NCBI GenBank assembly: GCA_013398615.1 | Contig: VZSR01003806.1 | Location: forward strand, 15,274,681-15,338,680 | Reading direction: 5' to 3' | Length of the DNA stretch: 64,000 nt | DNA from: Brachypodius melanocephalos | Lineage: Eukaryota; Chordata; Aves; Passeriformes; Pycnonotidae | In this document: positions 1 through 11,579 of the stretch, in pieces | How the letters are laid out: the number at the start of each line of letters is the position of its first letter | How positions within the stretch are numbered: the stretch's first letter is position 1 | Made by a program: the position numbers and the translations under genes | Notes under the pieces: generated by a model | The model's input: the letters and a program-made list of their open reading frames with translations, nothing else | What the model was told of the DNA's origin: nothing | Database searches by the model: none

Positions 1-3000
1 GGAGTCCTGCAATTTTCCATTAGCAGAAAATTGACAGAGTTCCAGAACATATTTTAAGTTGGACATGGATATTGCACTCTTACATATGGTAAGAAAAAGC
101 CAAGAAAAATGTGATATATATTTTAATCTTAATGCTTCTGATTTAATACTGGTCTTCTTCTGTATCTTTTATTATTAATAATTTTAATTTAATTGCAAGG
201 GCCTGGCTTCCTTTGCTCTAGGCACCACATACATTAATTAAAATACAAAAAGAAAGATTAAAAAGTAATTTAACAAAAATTCTTTTGATTGGACCAAGTA
301 TCAGGGTCCAGTAGGTCATTTGAAAACATTCCTCAAAAATACCATTCATAGCAACTACAGCTTTTGCTCTTGGGCCTCTCCAGGACAAACAGCAGGGCAG
401 GAGGTCAAGCAGATTGGAAAATCCGAGCTGAGGAAGAGATCAGAGCATTTCTGGCAAAAAACAGCAAACAGGGTGCTCCATCCAGATGGAACTCCATCGC
501 TAACCCCGGCTGCCTGGTTCAGGGAAGGTGAGGAGAAAATATTCTCCCAAGGAAACAGGTGAGTGCTGTGCTGTTGGCACCAGATTTCTGCCTTCTCCTT
601 GGCAGAGGGCAGAAGGCTGGCAGCCTGCAGGGCAGCAGAGCTCCTGCTCCAGCTGTGTTGGCTCCTGAGTGAGTTGGGCATTTTGCAGCAGCTCTCATTC
701 CCCACTGCTCCCACAGGAGATGCCACAATCACTCTTCCTTAGGGTGGCTGATGCAATGGATGCATCAGAGGAATTATCACATTCATCTCATCAGGAAATG
801 ATTTTGTTGTCTTGGGCTTTACTCAAGGCCTCAGCTGGATTTTGGATGCATTTTGCTTTTGGGGAACCATTGTTGTAAGCCCCTTTTCATACTGATTCTC
901 TCCTTGTACTGATCGACTTCCTGGAAAAAGGAGGTTACAGTTCAAATCTTCCGAGGATTTTAGGAATAAGGTACCTGAGCTAATAACAAAATACACAACC
1001 TCTCTCTCAAGGTAGCTACTCTATTACGCTTTTGAGGGATTGCAGACAATGCACCCATACTTTAAAAAAGGCTGGACTTATACATTGACATATCTTGATA
1101 AATTTTTAAAATAATCATTGCATACAGAATAACATGCTTCTTTATAAATCAAGATAAAACAATATCTAATTAGCACAAATTCTGCAGAGAGAAACTCTGC
1201 CTCACTACTCTATTAATATTCTTTGAATGCGTTGATAAGTTAGCAGGTAAAGGAGAAAATACTCCTTTGATTACACAAAGTTTTTGACAGGGTTGCCAAC
1301 ATGGTACTCCTGAACTTAGAAAGTCACACAGAGGCAAAGTACCAGTGTGAATAAAGATATGGCTATAAGACAGAAGACAAAGTTAGAATTAATGGCCAAG
1401 TTAAAAATTTAACAGCAGATGCCTTTAGATTTTATGTTTGCACTGGCATTATTTAACATACCTGTTAACACCTGGAACAGGAGATGAACAGTGAAGCATC
1501 TCAATATGCAAATGACAATATATTATTTACATAACTCAGATCTGGCTACCACTTTAGGGATTCTCAAAGAAATTTAACATATACAGGTTTTAACTTAATG
1601 AACACCAAAAAGTTCACCACTGAAAAATGGGAAGTGATACACATGAAACTGAAAGAAATTGAGTTATACAGCATACACTGCTTTAAACTATGTTAGGAAA
1701 GAGATCAGTTGCAATTGTGACGATGTAACAAAGACTGCATTTGCAATTAAACAAGCAAATGCAATTTAATAACAAGAAAATTCCTAATACCAGTATATGA
1801 AATAATGATGTGCCATTATAATCTTGTATCCAAACAGACCCTGTTAGCTCAAAAAAGTTATTAAAAATTACATGTTCAGAGACAGGTTGAAAATCATTAA
1901 GAGCACAGAGGTCATTTAGGTAAAATCAGAGTGAAAAGACTAGGATTGTTGACTCTGCAAATTAGAAGACCAAAAAAGCCTACACAAAAGTATATAAAAT
2001 AATGAATTGCTCAAAAAGCAGATTGCTAGCTCTGTTCTCCTTTGCCAAGGAGACATTCAATGAAAATGAAAGATAATCAATTCAAAGCTGATAGAAAGTA
2101 ATAATTTTTCATCCAGTACATGATAAGACCGTGCAACTCCCTGCAGCAGAGCAGTCATGAGATCAATAGTCCAGTAAAACCCAAAGAAGAACCAGCTTTC
2201 TTACTGACAACAAAAATATCCCTCCTTTTAAGAGCATGACAAAGTACACTAGAAGGATTGAATATTCCAAGGTTTAAATCAAACTCTAGTGATTATGGAC
2301 ATCCTTAAACACCTCTCCTGCAGCATTCCCACATGAGGGAACATTGACTCAGCTGGCTTTGGCCCCTGCCAAAGACAAAGATGGTCTGAATGGATCCTAA
2401 GTCTGATCTAGTAGGGCAGTTCAATATATTCCCATCTTTCAACAACAGGATTAAAGGACATGCCTGCATATACATCCCTCAGTAGGATTCCAGCAAATGT
2501 GCAATGTGGTTACTTGCCAAGTAGCAGTTTTGTAATTTTGGGTGCAGTTTCCATGATATGGCTCCTAAATAGTCCTTCCTGTGATGCTTCTTCCTTTACA
2601 CGTCAGACTGCAGCACCTAGTGAAGGCAGAAGCTTTTGTATTGTCAAATAGTTCATAGAGTGAATTTTCTCTCTTCTTCTTCTCATTGTGATAGATAGCA
2701 CAACCCTCCTTCCTCTCATTTACAAAGATTTTTCTCAAATGAACTATGAATAATTAAAATCTAACTCCATTTGTTCATTTTTTTCTTAATTGAAGAAATT
2801 AAAGATGTATGTAGTGTGACTTCAAGGGCTGCATATGAAAAGATATACATTATTTTATTCAAGTATAGCACTTTAAATGGCACAGCACATATTTTTCCAC
2901 TAATTCATGCCTCATTCAAGTTAAATATTTGCTCTATATGTGGCAAATTAAGCTAATAAAAGCAATTTTATTAGACGCTGGTGTTTTTGTCACATCTGCA

Positions 3001-3885
3001 AACTCCAATTTTTCCACCCTTGTGCTCACTGAGCACTAAAAATTTCTTTCCCACATTTTCTTCTCCCTTTTTTAATCCCAACATTGAGTTATTGCATTTA
3101 TATTATTAATGAGACTGTCCATAGCCAAATAACTGAAATATAGATCCATTATGGACATAAACCCTCTTGCTGCAGGGCACAAGCACACCACACACTGTTT
3201 GGGGTTAAGCAGAAATCTCCCCAAAGGTCTGGTTGTTACAGTTATTCATTAGGAGATTAGCTGCATCCTCCCTAGACGTATCTCATTATGATGGCTTTTG
3301 GAGTGTGGATAGTGGAACAGACTAATAATTTAGCAGGTTCTGTGCTGCTGTTCCTCTGATCTTAACATGTCACTGTTAGAAAACTTATGGGAGACCATTA
3401 CTGGAGGCAAAAGAATAAGCAAAACCTAATAGGAATTATTTTCCATATGGATCATTTGCTAATTAATTTCATCTATGGCTAATGAAAAGATGATAGACCA
3501 GTAGATCATTGGATCATTGCAAAAATTTGCTTGCAACACATTCTTAAAGACTTTTTTTTTTTATTACAAACTGCCAACTGTTAGAGTTTTGCATCTCATT
3601 CTACTCCAGCAGTTGTCCTTCCCACCCCATTTTTAAGCCATAACTTCAGTTAATTACACAATATAAAACATAGAAGAATGAGAAGTTTGTTGAATAATCA
3701 ATTTCACAGTGACATGGTTCCAAAATCCCTCCCATCAGAATATTTGCTGCTCCTCCTTATCTCCTGAAACATACCACTACCACAATTCCCACCATTTCTT
3801 TTAGCAAAATATCATTCTCAATTCCCCAGAGCCACTTTCAGACCCTCTTTCTCAACTTTGCTTGCCTAATAGGCAGGTGAAAGTT
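1..3885. other. AT-rich intergenic DNA, no recognised gene
   Basis: No recognisable coding exon, RNA gene or repeat family was seen here. The sequence is AT-rich with many short stop-interrupted frames. The only gene-like signal is a pair of good splice-site strings near 380-720, entered separately. The rest (about 900-3885) holds only short A/T runs. Confidence 0.6.
384..558 (+). other. candidate internal exon (splice signals only)
   Basis: A pyrimidine-rich stretch ending in CTCTCCAG precedes position 384, and AAACAG followed by GTGAGT closes the block at 558, a near-ideal vertebrate donor. One frame stays open through all 175 bp and stops only inside the donor (TGA at 560-562). A second strong acceptor (ACTGCTCCCACAG) ends at 716, so 559-716 would make a 158-bp GT-AG intron. 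The encoded peptide is rich in K, R, Q and G and resembles no family I recognise. After the second acceptor the frame stops within about 27 codons. This could be a non-coding RNA exon or chance. Confidence 0.2.
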
Positions 3886-4330
3886 GACTTGGGCTGTGAT
3901 TAGTTCAGCATTTCTGCACAGGCTATGGCCAATTGGCCATTGCCAGATGGAACAAAAAAAACCCGTGGCTTGAATGCTCCTTGATGTAGGAGAATGGGTT
4001 ACAGGCAACCTCTGCCCTGGTAAGTCACAGCTGTGCTAATTACCAAAAACAGCCTTGCCCTTAAGAGGTCACAGCTACATGGAGTAAGGACGAGTGTGAT
4101 AAAAGAGGGGGTTAGCTGGTTAACAGGGGAGAGAATTGCTACTGTGAGGGGTCTGCTGTGAGGTCAGCCAGAGTCTGCAAGGGGAGCCTACAGTGGGATT
4201 CTGCTGGAGTCAGAGTCTGCTGGCCAAGGTGTCAGGAAGAATAAACTGGGACCTTTTCACACTGCATGAACAAGAGGGCGAGTCCCCTCTCATTTCTGTC
4301 TCTAATGTGAGGTCTGCTGCAACACCTTGA
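3885..4330 (+). mobile_element. probable solo LTR of an endogenous retrovirus
   Basis: The block has the order expected of an LTR: a CCAAT element inside a 16-bp perfect palindrome (3925-3940), a TATA-like GATAAAAG (4098-4105), a polyadenylation signal AATAAA (4240-4245), then a short pyrimidine-rich U5-like tail. It is moderately GC-richer than its AT-rich flanks, and CAGAGTCTGC occurs twice within it. No gag or pol sequence lies beside it, so a solo LTR is the simplest reading. Both edges are approximate, because I found no clean TG...CA ends or target-site duplication. The family is not identified. Confidence 0.5.
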
Positions 4331-7300
4331 CATGACTTCAGCTGGAGCAATGATATATAAACATCTATGAAGCTGTTGATTTTCACAAAATTTGTAGGCA
4401 TGTAGTATCTTTGAAACCTTTACTTCTTCATCAAATAGCAGTGAAATTGGCCCCCAGGTTCAGAATTTACAAGGAAGGAGCTGACATACAGCATGATGGC
4501 ATCAGTCTCATTTCCTTAGGAAACTTGGCTAAAAATACCAAACCTTAAAAGCAAGAAAATGAAGTGCCAAAGACATCATAAACTCTACAGTGCTCTCACA
4601 ATAAACAAAAATATGTTATCCTTGCCAAGCACAATGGAATGAGATTTCACCATCTCATAACAGGCTGTGAGGTGCTGACTGATGGTTGATGTCAATGGTG
4701 CAACAAGAAAGTGACACACTGCAGAGTTAGCAACATAACTCCATTTACTGCTCTGAATTAAATGGTGGAAGTTAACATCATAAATTAGTGTCTGCATGAG
4801 CTGACAATGGATTGTTGTTCTGATCCAGTGGTTGGCATTACAAGGAAATGCACGTCCAGAGCTACTCTTTAGGTCTGGTCTTAAACACTTGGAGTCTTTG
4901 GTGATATTCACCTGTCATGAAGTCAGAAACCTGGCTGGAGGTGCCCAAGCTACAAGGCTAGTCATCCAAGCCTCTCACTTTTGATGATGGAGAAAAACTG
5001 GCTTTTCTGAAGAGCACCTCAAATCAGCTGCTGTGTAGATTCATCCTTTGAAGGAATTTTTAACTCCCTACTGATCAGCAAAAGAGGCTTTTTATTCATC
5101 TCATAACTTAAGCTCCAAATGTTGGTGTTGAAAACTAGATAGAAACACCACCAACCTTTAAAATGCTTGCCAAAAGGCAGGGGTTTATTAACACTTTCCA
5201 TTTTTTTCTTCTCTCTGATGGCACATAGAGCAAAACCTCCTCATTTATTTCTTATTTAATACCAGCATCACATATTCCTTTGCACCTTGAAGGAGGTCTA
5301 TTAGTTGGCCACATTTTCCTTTGCTGGCTGTGTATAGAGATCAAGCAACACTGACATATGATTCTTGAAAAGTGAGGTCTCATATCTCACTCAAGGTCAG
5401 CCTGTATCTGTTGCAGTTTTGAGGAAACAACAAAATGTTGAGCAACTAAGTGTCCAGGCCAACTAATTTCAACTAATTATTTCTATGTTGTTTTGCACTG
5501 AAATGCTTAGGGCCTGAAGCTGTGGAAAGCAGTAGTTTAAATAAAATATTTAGACCCAGAAGAATGCATCCCATCAGTCTAAAACTGCAAGGCGCAGTGA
5601 TCTAAGTCCATTTTGAGTCTGAGCTGGCAGACTGGATCAACTAAAGGTGCAAGAATAAGAGGATTAATCTGTTGTGGTTGGCCCTCTAGAGTGCTTATTG
5701 ATATGAAAGGGAGTATGATAGCTGAGCTTCTATGTTCCCTCAGCAAAGTCTAAAGTCCAATACCAAACATCTGCATACTTTCAAAATTCTCTCTTGTATA
5801 CCCCAAAAACTTGGTCAACTTGGTGTTGACTTTTAGGCAAGCTATCTGACCAACAGGACTGCACCTAAGTGATTAATTCTGCTCACAGACTCACAAAGGG
5901 ACTAAACTGCAACTTCACCAGCAGCTCGGGGGAGGATCAGAGGGATAATTCACTGCCAAAGAGGGGAAAGGGAAATGCACTCTTTTTCAGAGGCCACAAT
6001 CTTTTCCCCATTTCCCGCCAGCACAGCTGTCTCAGCTCCATTATTTTGAACAGCTTTTTTCCCCCTCAGGCTTTTGCAATGCCCAAGCCTGCTGAGGTGC
6101 AGAACCATGGCAATAATCCATCACCTCTCCATGTCCATGGGGAGGTCATTCCTTCAATGGAGTTGCTCTCTGCAATGCATGGGTCACTCCACAGCAGAAG
6201 ATGGGAGGAATGTGTTCAGCACAGAAGAAATAAAAATGAATCCTCCCTTTTGCCTCCACATAATTAAGCAGTTAATTTAGGGCAAACCATGCTGATAGCC
6301 CTCATTGAGGAAAACCTAGCACAGTGCCTGTGCCTTTAGACCAGAATAAGTCTAAGAAACCATACATCCAGATCTAATCAAAGCTTTCTAAAAGTCCAGC
6401 AGGTACCACCAGGATGCAAGCAAATTCTGGCATTTCTACCTCCCATTAAAAATCCTTGCTTGAAAATGAAAAACAAGCGAGATTCTCATTTATAGAAAGG
6501 TCCCTTTACATTGCAGAATGGTACAAATAGGTATCAAAAACATTGTGTTGCATACATATACACCTTTGCATGTGTGCAGAATATCTTGTGTGAAAGGAAG
6601 TGCTTCAATATTTGCTCAGTATTTCATCTCCCAATATAATTTCAATATGTAAAACAAATGTTACTTATACAGCACACCCTTGTAAGTCATACAGATGCAG
6701 TTCGTTCTACCAGGCAGGTTTTATTAGTCACAAATCCTAGCCAGCTTGTTTCTTTTTCTTGTATGTTGTAGTGTTCATAAGACAATTGAGTCTGGGGACT
6801 GGAAAACATCCTCATATGCAAATTTGCATATAAAGCATACCTTTTAATTTATTGTTTGGATATTAGGTGCTGTGACAAGATAAGTCATATGATGCGTAAT
6901 TGGCCCAGTGAGGATTTGTTGGTGTGTATAATGTATACACTTCTATTAAAGTACAAGAAGAAAATTACTTTGTCAATCATTTCTAAGATAAAAAGGGCCT
7001 GGAGAAAGCATTAATTCTTCTGCTGTCACTTCTGGCACTGCAGTCCTTTCTATGCACAACTACATTTTAAAAATGTTGCTACTGTACTTTAATCTTAAAT
7101 AATTCAGAAGTTTTCTGATTTGATGCGAAAGATGGTCAGATGTGTTGGCACAGGCATGCACACGCAAACAACAGGCACCCAAAACCTGAGTTAATAATTT
7201 ATAATTAAAAATCCAAATAGATAAAACAGATGGGAATGACATTGCTGTCCCTGTTTTATCAGAGGAGATGTAAACTCCACTAACAGGTAAAATTTACCCA

Positions 7301-7816
7301 AAGCAGTAGTGGCACTACTAGCACACATATGTTATCAATACACAAAACCATTCTGCATCTGTGTGATGTTCCCACACTCTGTTGGAAACAAGGAGACCTA
7401 TTCAATCACCATCAGAAATAAAAGTATTTCCTTTGCTTATACTCCAGCCTTGTCCACAACAATTTTATTTTGCTCACAAACATCTAAGGAAAGTGAAGGA
7501 AAGGTAAGGTCTTACCTCTTGAAGCACAGACCTGCTAACCAAACCCTTTCACTTCCACCTATCACTGCAAGCAACAGGATGTCTCTTCCTGCCTCCTTGC
7601 TTTATCTCCTCTGTCAGCTTTTATTGGATTCTATACTGTTCTTAGGAACCATAGCAAGTTTTGCCACAAACTATCCACAAAACTATGCACCAAAGTGGAA
7701 GAGGTTCTGTCTTTGGGTGTACATGGAATAGATTAACCTACAGCTTGACTGGAATATCTGCTGGGATTTTTGTAAAGGAAGAGAAAAATAAACAAATAAC
7801 TCATCCTTAAGCAAAG
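4331..7816. other. intergenic DNA with a candidate regulatory cluster
   Basis: No gene or repeat family was recognised. Open frames at 4585-4911 (minus) and 5869-6267 (plus) have no recognisable domain and no codon-level sign of selection. A good acceptor-like tract (TTTTTTCCCCCTCAG) ends at 6069 but has no convincing donor partner. The notable content is a pair of symmetrical elements at 6814-6940, entered separately. The stretch ends at an assembly gap. Confidence 0.6.
6814..6831. promoter_or_regulatory. perfect 18-bp palindrome with two POU octamers
   Basis: ATATGCAAATTTGCATAT is its own reverse complement. It contains the octamer ATGCAAAT on both strands, overlapping at the centre. ATGCAAAT is the classic binding site of POU-family factors (OCT1, OCT4, BRN types). 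About 90 bp downstream is an inverted repeat, GTGTATA-ATG-TATACAC (6924-6940). Together they suggest an enhancer-like element. The motif is seen directly; regulatory function is inferred. Confidence 0.35.
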
Positions 7817-7916
7817 NNNNNNNNNNNNNNNNNNNNNNNNNNNNNNNNNNNNNNNNNNNNNNNNNNNNNNNNNNNNNNNNNNNNNNNNNNNNNNNNNNNN
7901 NNNNNNNNNNNNNNNN
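7817..7916. other. assembly gap (100 N)
   Basis: A run of exactly 100 N. A round length of this kind is a placeholder, so the true missing length is unknown. Any frame crossing it is meaningless. Confidence 0.99.
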
Positions 7917-9093
7917 AATCCATCTGGCCCATCACTGCTTTAGCACTCAAAGCTAGTTCTCCTTAAACCAGACAAACACCCACTTGGACTGCTCAGAAAT
8001 TCTGAAATATAACATCTCTCCTCAGGGGTATTTCAATAACATAATGAGCCAAAAGACTCCTAGGGTAGCACCTCTTTGGGTCTGTTTCCAGCCATGTTAT
8101 TTACATGTGCATACATAATCAATTGTTGATCTGTGTGCAGCCTGGGGAAGGGTTTTGCAGAAGATGCCAAGGCAGTTAGTAAGCAAGTACCAACCCACTC
8201 TTATTTATTGGCCACACATTTTGTGGTCCATTCACTCAGTGCCTGAAGTAAGCCCTGCCAGGAGGTTGTGAGCCCATGCCAGCAATCCCAACAAAAGCAT
8301 GGAGCCCAGGGAGCTCCCTGGGCCCAGGTCTGCTGCAGGAGCAAAGAGCTGGTGGCCAACACACCCATCAGACTCCTCAGGATGTCTCCTGGGGACTGCA
8401 GCTCACAAAAGCACAAGCATTTGCCCACCTCTGCTGTCCCAGGGCAACTCTGACTAAATGGCAGAGAGGGGAGAGTCAGAGCCATCCCTGGCTTGGCACA
8501 GCCTTCTTCACTCTCACTGCCACATCATCGCCCTTTTGCAGCCAAATATTCTTTTCCTGTGGGTTGATCTTTTTGTATGTAACTTTTGAAGCATTTGTGA
8601 ACTTGAGTCTTTTAAATAACTGTAAAACAACACAGGTTCACATTGCCTCCTGTACTCTCTTCCAGCCTGGCAGAAACCTCGAGATCTGCTCTAAAGAGCC
8701 TGCCAGCAGAGGCAAGACAGCAGCTGACAACAGCCCCTGGTTTTCATCCTCTAGGTGCAGATGAAGGGCAATAAATGAAGTTTATTCATTTGTTTGTATG
8801 TATGTTTTTTCCAGTGTGGTTTACAACTGAAGACAGGTGGAATGGGATGGTTCATCTCAAAACAGCACACCTTCCCCAACATCCCAAAGCAGGGGGCCTA
8901 CACAAAAATACCTTTTACAAACAAACAGTTCCTGACACAGGCTAAAACTGGACCTGGGCAGCATTTGGGAGTGATGACTTATGCAGGCCAAAACTGTACT
9001 AGAGTCCATGATAGGAAATATAACAAAATAAACTGCAGTACTCCGTGTGCCCTGGCACTGACCTGCAGGCAGAACAGGCTGTCCTTGTATAAC
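7917..9093. other. intergenic DNA, slightly GC-richer, no recognised gene
   Basis: The block 8200-8770 is GC-richer than its surroundings, which lengthens open frames on both strands (for example 8276-8764, plus). The overlapping frames on opposite strands, and the absence of any recognisable domain, argue that these are chance. It contains a perfect 20-bp palindrome at 8304-8323. The stretch from 8770 to 9090 holds no recognised element. Confidence 0.55.
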
Positions 9094-9213
9094 GGGGCTT
9101 GGAGTAACCTGGCCAAGTGGAAAGTGTCCTTGGCTGTGGTGGAGGGGGGGTTGGAATAAAAGGATTTTTAGGTTCCCTTCCATCCCAAACCATTCTGTGA
9201 TTTTGTGATTCCA
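9094..9213 (+). mobile_element. CR1 LINE, 3'-end fragment
   Basis: The block reads in sense orientation into the CR1 3' terminus: GGGGTTGGAATAAAAGGA, then AGGTTCCCTTCCATCCCAAA, CCATTCTGTGATT and a second TTGTGATT unit, which is the short tandem tail typical of avian CR1. Only about 120 bp remain, in keeping with the heavy 5' truncation of CR1 copies. No RT sequence is present. Divergence from the familiar consensus (extra G run, ATAAAAGG) suggests an old copy. Confidence 0.85.
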
Positions 9214-11579
9214 CAAATCTAAAAAACATCTCCACCGGTGCTCCTTTGCTGATTCCAGGTGTTGTTCACATATCTTCCCTTTTTTTTTTTTTTTCTTTTT
9301 TTAACCAGGATTTTTCTACTCTTCTTCACTTTCAAAGCACAGACCCACCTCTGAGCTCCCAATCCCAACCACTATGGCCATGTCTGTTCTACCCCTCCTG
9401 CTGCTCTTCATGTCCCAGCCATTCCCACTGCAGCAGATCCCAGCTTGCCCCACATTCTCATCCAGCTTACTCGCTGGAATTGAAATCTTTAGGACCCAGA
9501 ATAACTCTCCAGTGACACACAAAAAAAAATGCATATAAATATTTTTCAGAACCTAACGGTTTGGCCAAATGGAGGCAGCTGTATGCAAGGACAGCACTTC
9601 CCTGACACACAGGCAATCTATCTGCCAGACTTCAAGTCCTTGCCTGAATTAACAGCTAAAAGCAGAACAGGCAAAAACTTGCTAATAAAACAACTGTAAG
9701 ATTTTTGTTTTAATATTGGCAGAAAACATATTTTTCCTGACCCAGTTTTAAAAAGTGCTGATTCATTTTTTTAAAACTTCCTAAAATATTCAGCTAAACA
9801 CAGGCGCTTTTCACATTTTTTGAAAGTTTTGATCCAAGTTATTACAGTCTGGCAAACTTATAAACCACTGAAAACAGAACTCAAAAAATGATAAGGACTA
9901 AGAAACTTTAATCACAGGCTTTTCAATGGTGGTTAATCCCCAGAGGGGGTTAGTACACCAATAATAATTTTTAAAGATTATGGAATTATTTAAATTTTTA
10001 TTTCTTGACTTGGAGAGACTTCTGGTCTAAACATTTTTTATGTCTAATTATGATAGAGAAATACAGAACTAGTAAAAGTTACAGCAGCACTCACATTATT
10101 TATACTACTAGATTTTGCTAAGTTAAAAAAAGCTTATTGGTACAGGGAACAGAACAGTAGCAGAGACCTTGCTATTTTTCCTAAGCCTAGATTTTCTTCC
10201 AAAGGATAATGCAGTCACTAGCAGGCTGGTAACAAATTCACATTTCTGCTGGAATACATTATTTCATTATTTTTAAACAAGAGAGGGGTAAAAAACAGGA
10301 AAAAATACATATACACTAATTTTATTGGTTTTGAAGTGCCATAATGCTGTGAACATCCTCTCTTAACTGCCAGAAAGATGAGCTTCTCCACACCATTATA
10401 AAAGAACACACATTTCAGACTAAAAAGCAAGGAAAGTGATAAATCTCCCTTCTGAGTACCAGTCATCATTTTTTATTGTACCAGGCAAATGCATTCTGGT
10501 TTTTAAACCTTCACATTAGAAACAAGGAATAGCTGGTTTAAACTTTGTTTAAAAGCTGGCCAAGGTTATATTTGCTTATGTAAGCTTCATTAAATTCCAG
10601 TTTCCATCTGCCTTTTCTTCATACTGTTTCCAAAGCCTAAATAAAAGCATTAGTCCTCTCTACTAGTTATAACAAGCAATTCTTGTCAACAAAAAACCTC
10701 CACCCTTAAAACCTTAGCTGATAGCTCTTTATAAAAAGCAACAACACTACCAAAAAAAAAAAAAAAAAAACCCAACAAAAAAGTCCCCAAAAACCCAAAC
10801 TCCTGGCCTTTCCAAACAGGCCAATATATTTGTAACAACATCTTTACCGAGTTCATGTATCTTCTTTATTGCTCTTCATAAACAGGCTATTGGATCCTTC
10901 GGACTTCCAACGTGAAAAATGAAAGAATTTCCTCCCATTCTTGCCTCTCTTATCTCATAATTGTTTTGTTCAGAGCAGTAGGAGAGACCAATATAAATGT
11001 CTCTGCTATTTATTTGCCCTTTTCAAGCTCATTCATACTTTTCTTGAGGGCATTTTTTTTCTCCTTTTCCTTTTGAATTTGTATGTGTTTACTGCTCTGC
11101 ACACACAAGCGAGTTAAATTGTTTGAGACTTTATTCCAGAGCCTTATGTAATGCAGATAACAGAGCAAAATATTTAACACTGAGATTTCACTGTGTTTTG
11201 TAATGATGGTACGAGGTAAAAAATTTAGGGATGTGTTCAGCCCCAAGGAATACTTGTACAACAGAACTTATGTTCCCAAACCTGTTAATCTTTTGAACGT
11301 GCAACATCAGTCATCCTTCCTTCCAGACATCCTGGGCTATGTTGTTAGAGACCTTGTTCTGAGCTCATAAAGAAAAGGATGCAGGAGACAGCTGGATACC
11401 AACGTCTGAAATGTCTGTCCTGCATGATAGGGTTCACAGCTCGTGCTTGTCTTGAAGTATGGCAAGTGCAACTGGAGAGCACCAAGAGCTGCCTTCAGGA
11501 AAGACAGAGTTTCCTCACGATTTTAGGAATATAAATTGTGGTGCGAAGCTTCAAAGAAATCCCAGGACAGGATACCAGT
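9214..11579. other. intergenic DNA with homopolymer runs
   Basis: AT-rich and non-coding. It includes a T-rich run (9280-9302, one C interruption) and an A19 run (10752-10770). Several short frames exist but none resembles a protein family. No LTR or CR1 was recognised here. The segment ends at the TG start of the LTR at 11580. Confidence 0.6.
10752..10770. repeat. poly(A) run, 19 A
   Basis: An uninterrupted run of 19 A followed by CCCAACAAAAAAGTCCCC. It may mark the tail of an old retroposed sequence, but no parent sequence was recognised upstream. Confidence 0.9.

Noticed and set aside
6050..6280. Acceptor-like tract (ends 6069) followed by open frames
   Set aside because: No matching donor or homology; pyrimidine tracts followed by AG are common by chance.
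7309..7731. 140-codon plus-strand frame with hydrophobic stretches
   Set aside because: The length is within chance expectation for 64 kb; no domain, promoter or splice context was seen.
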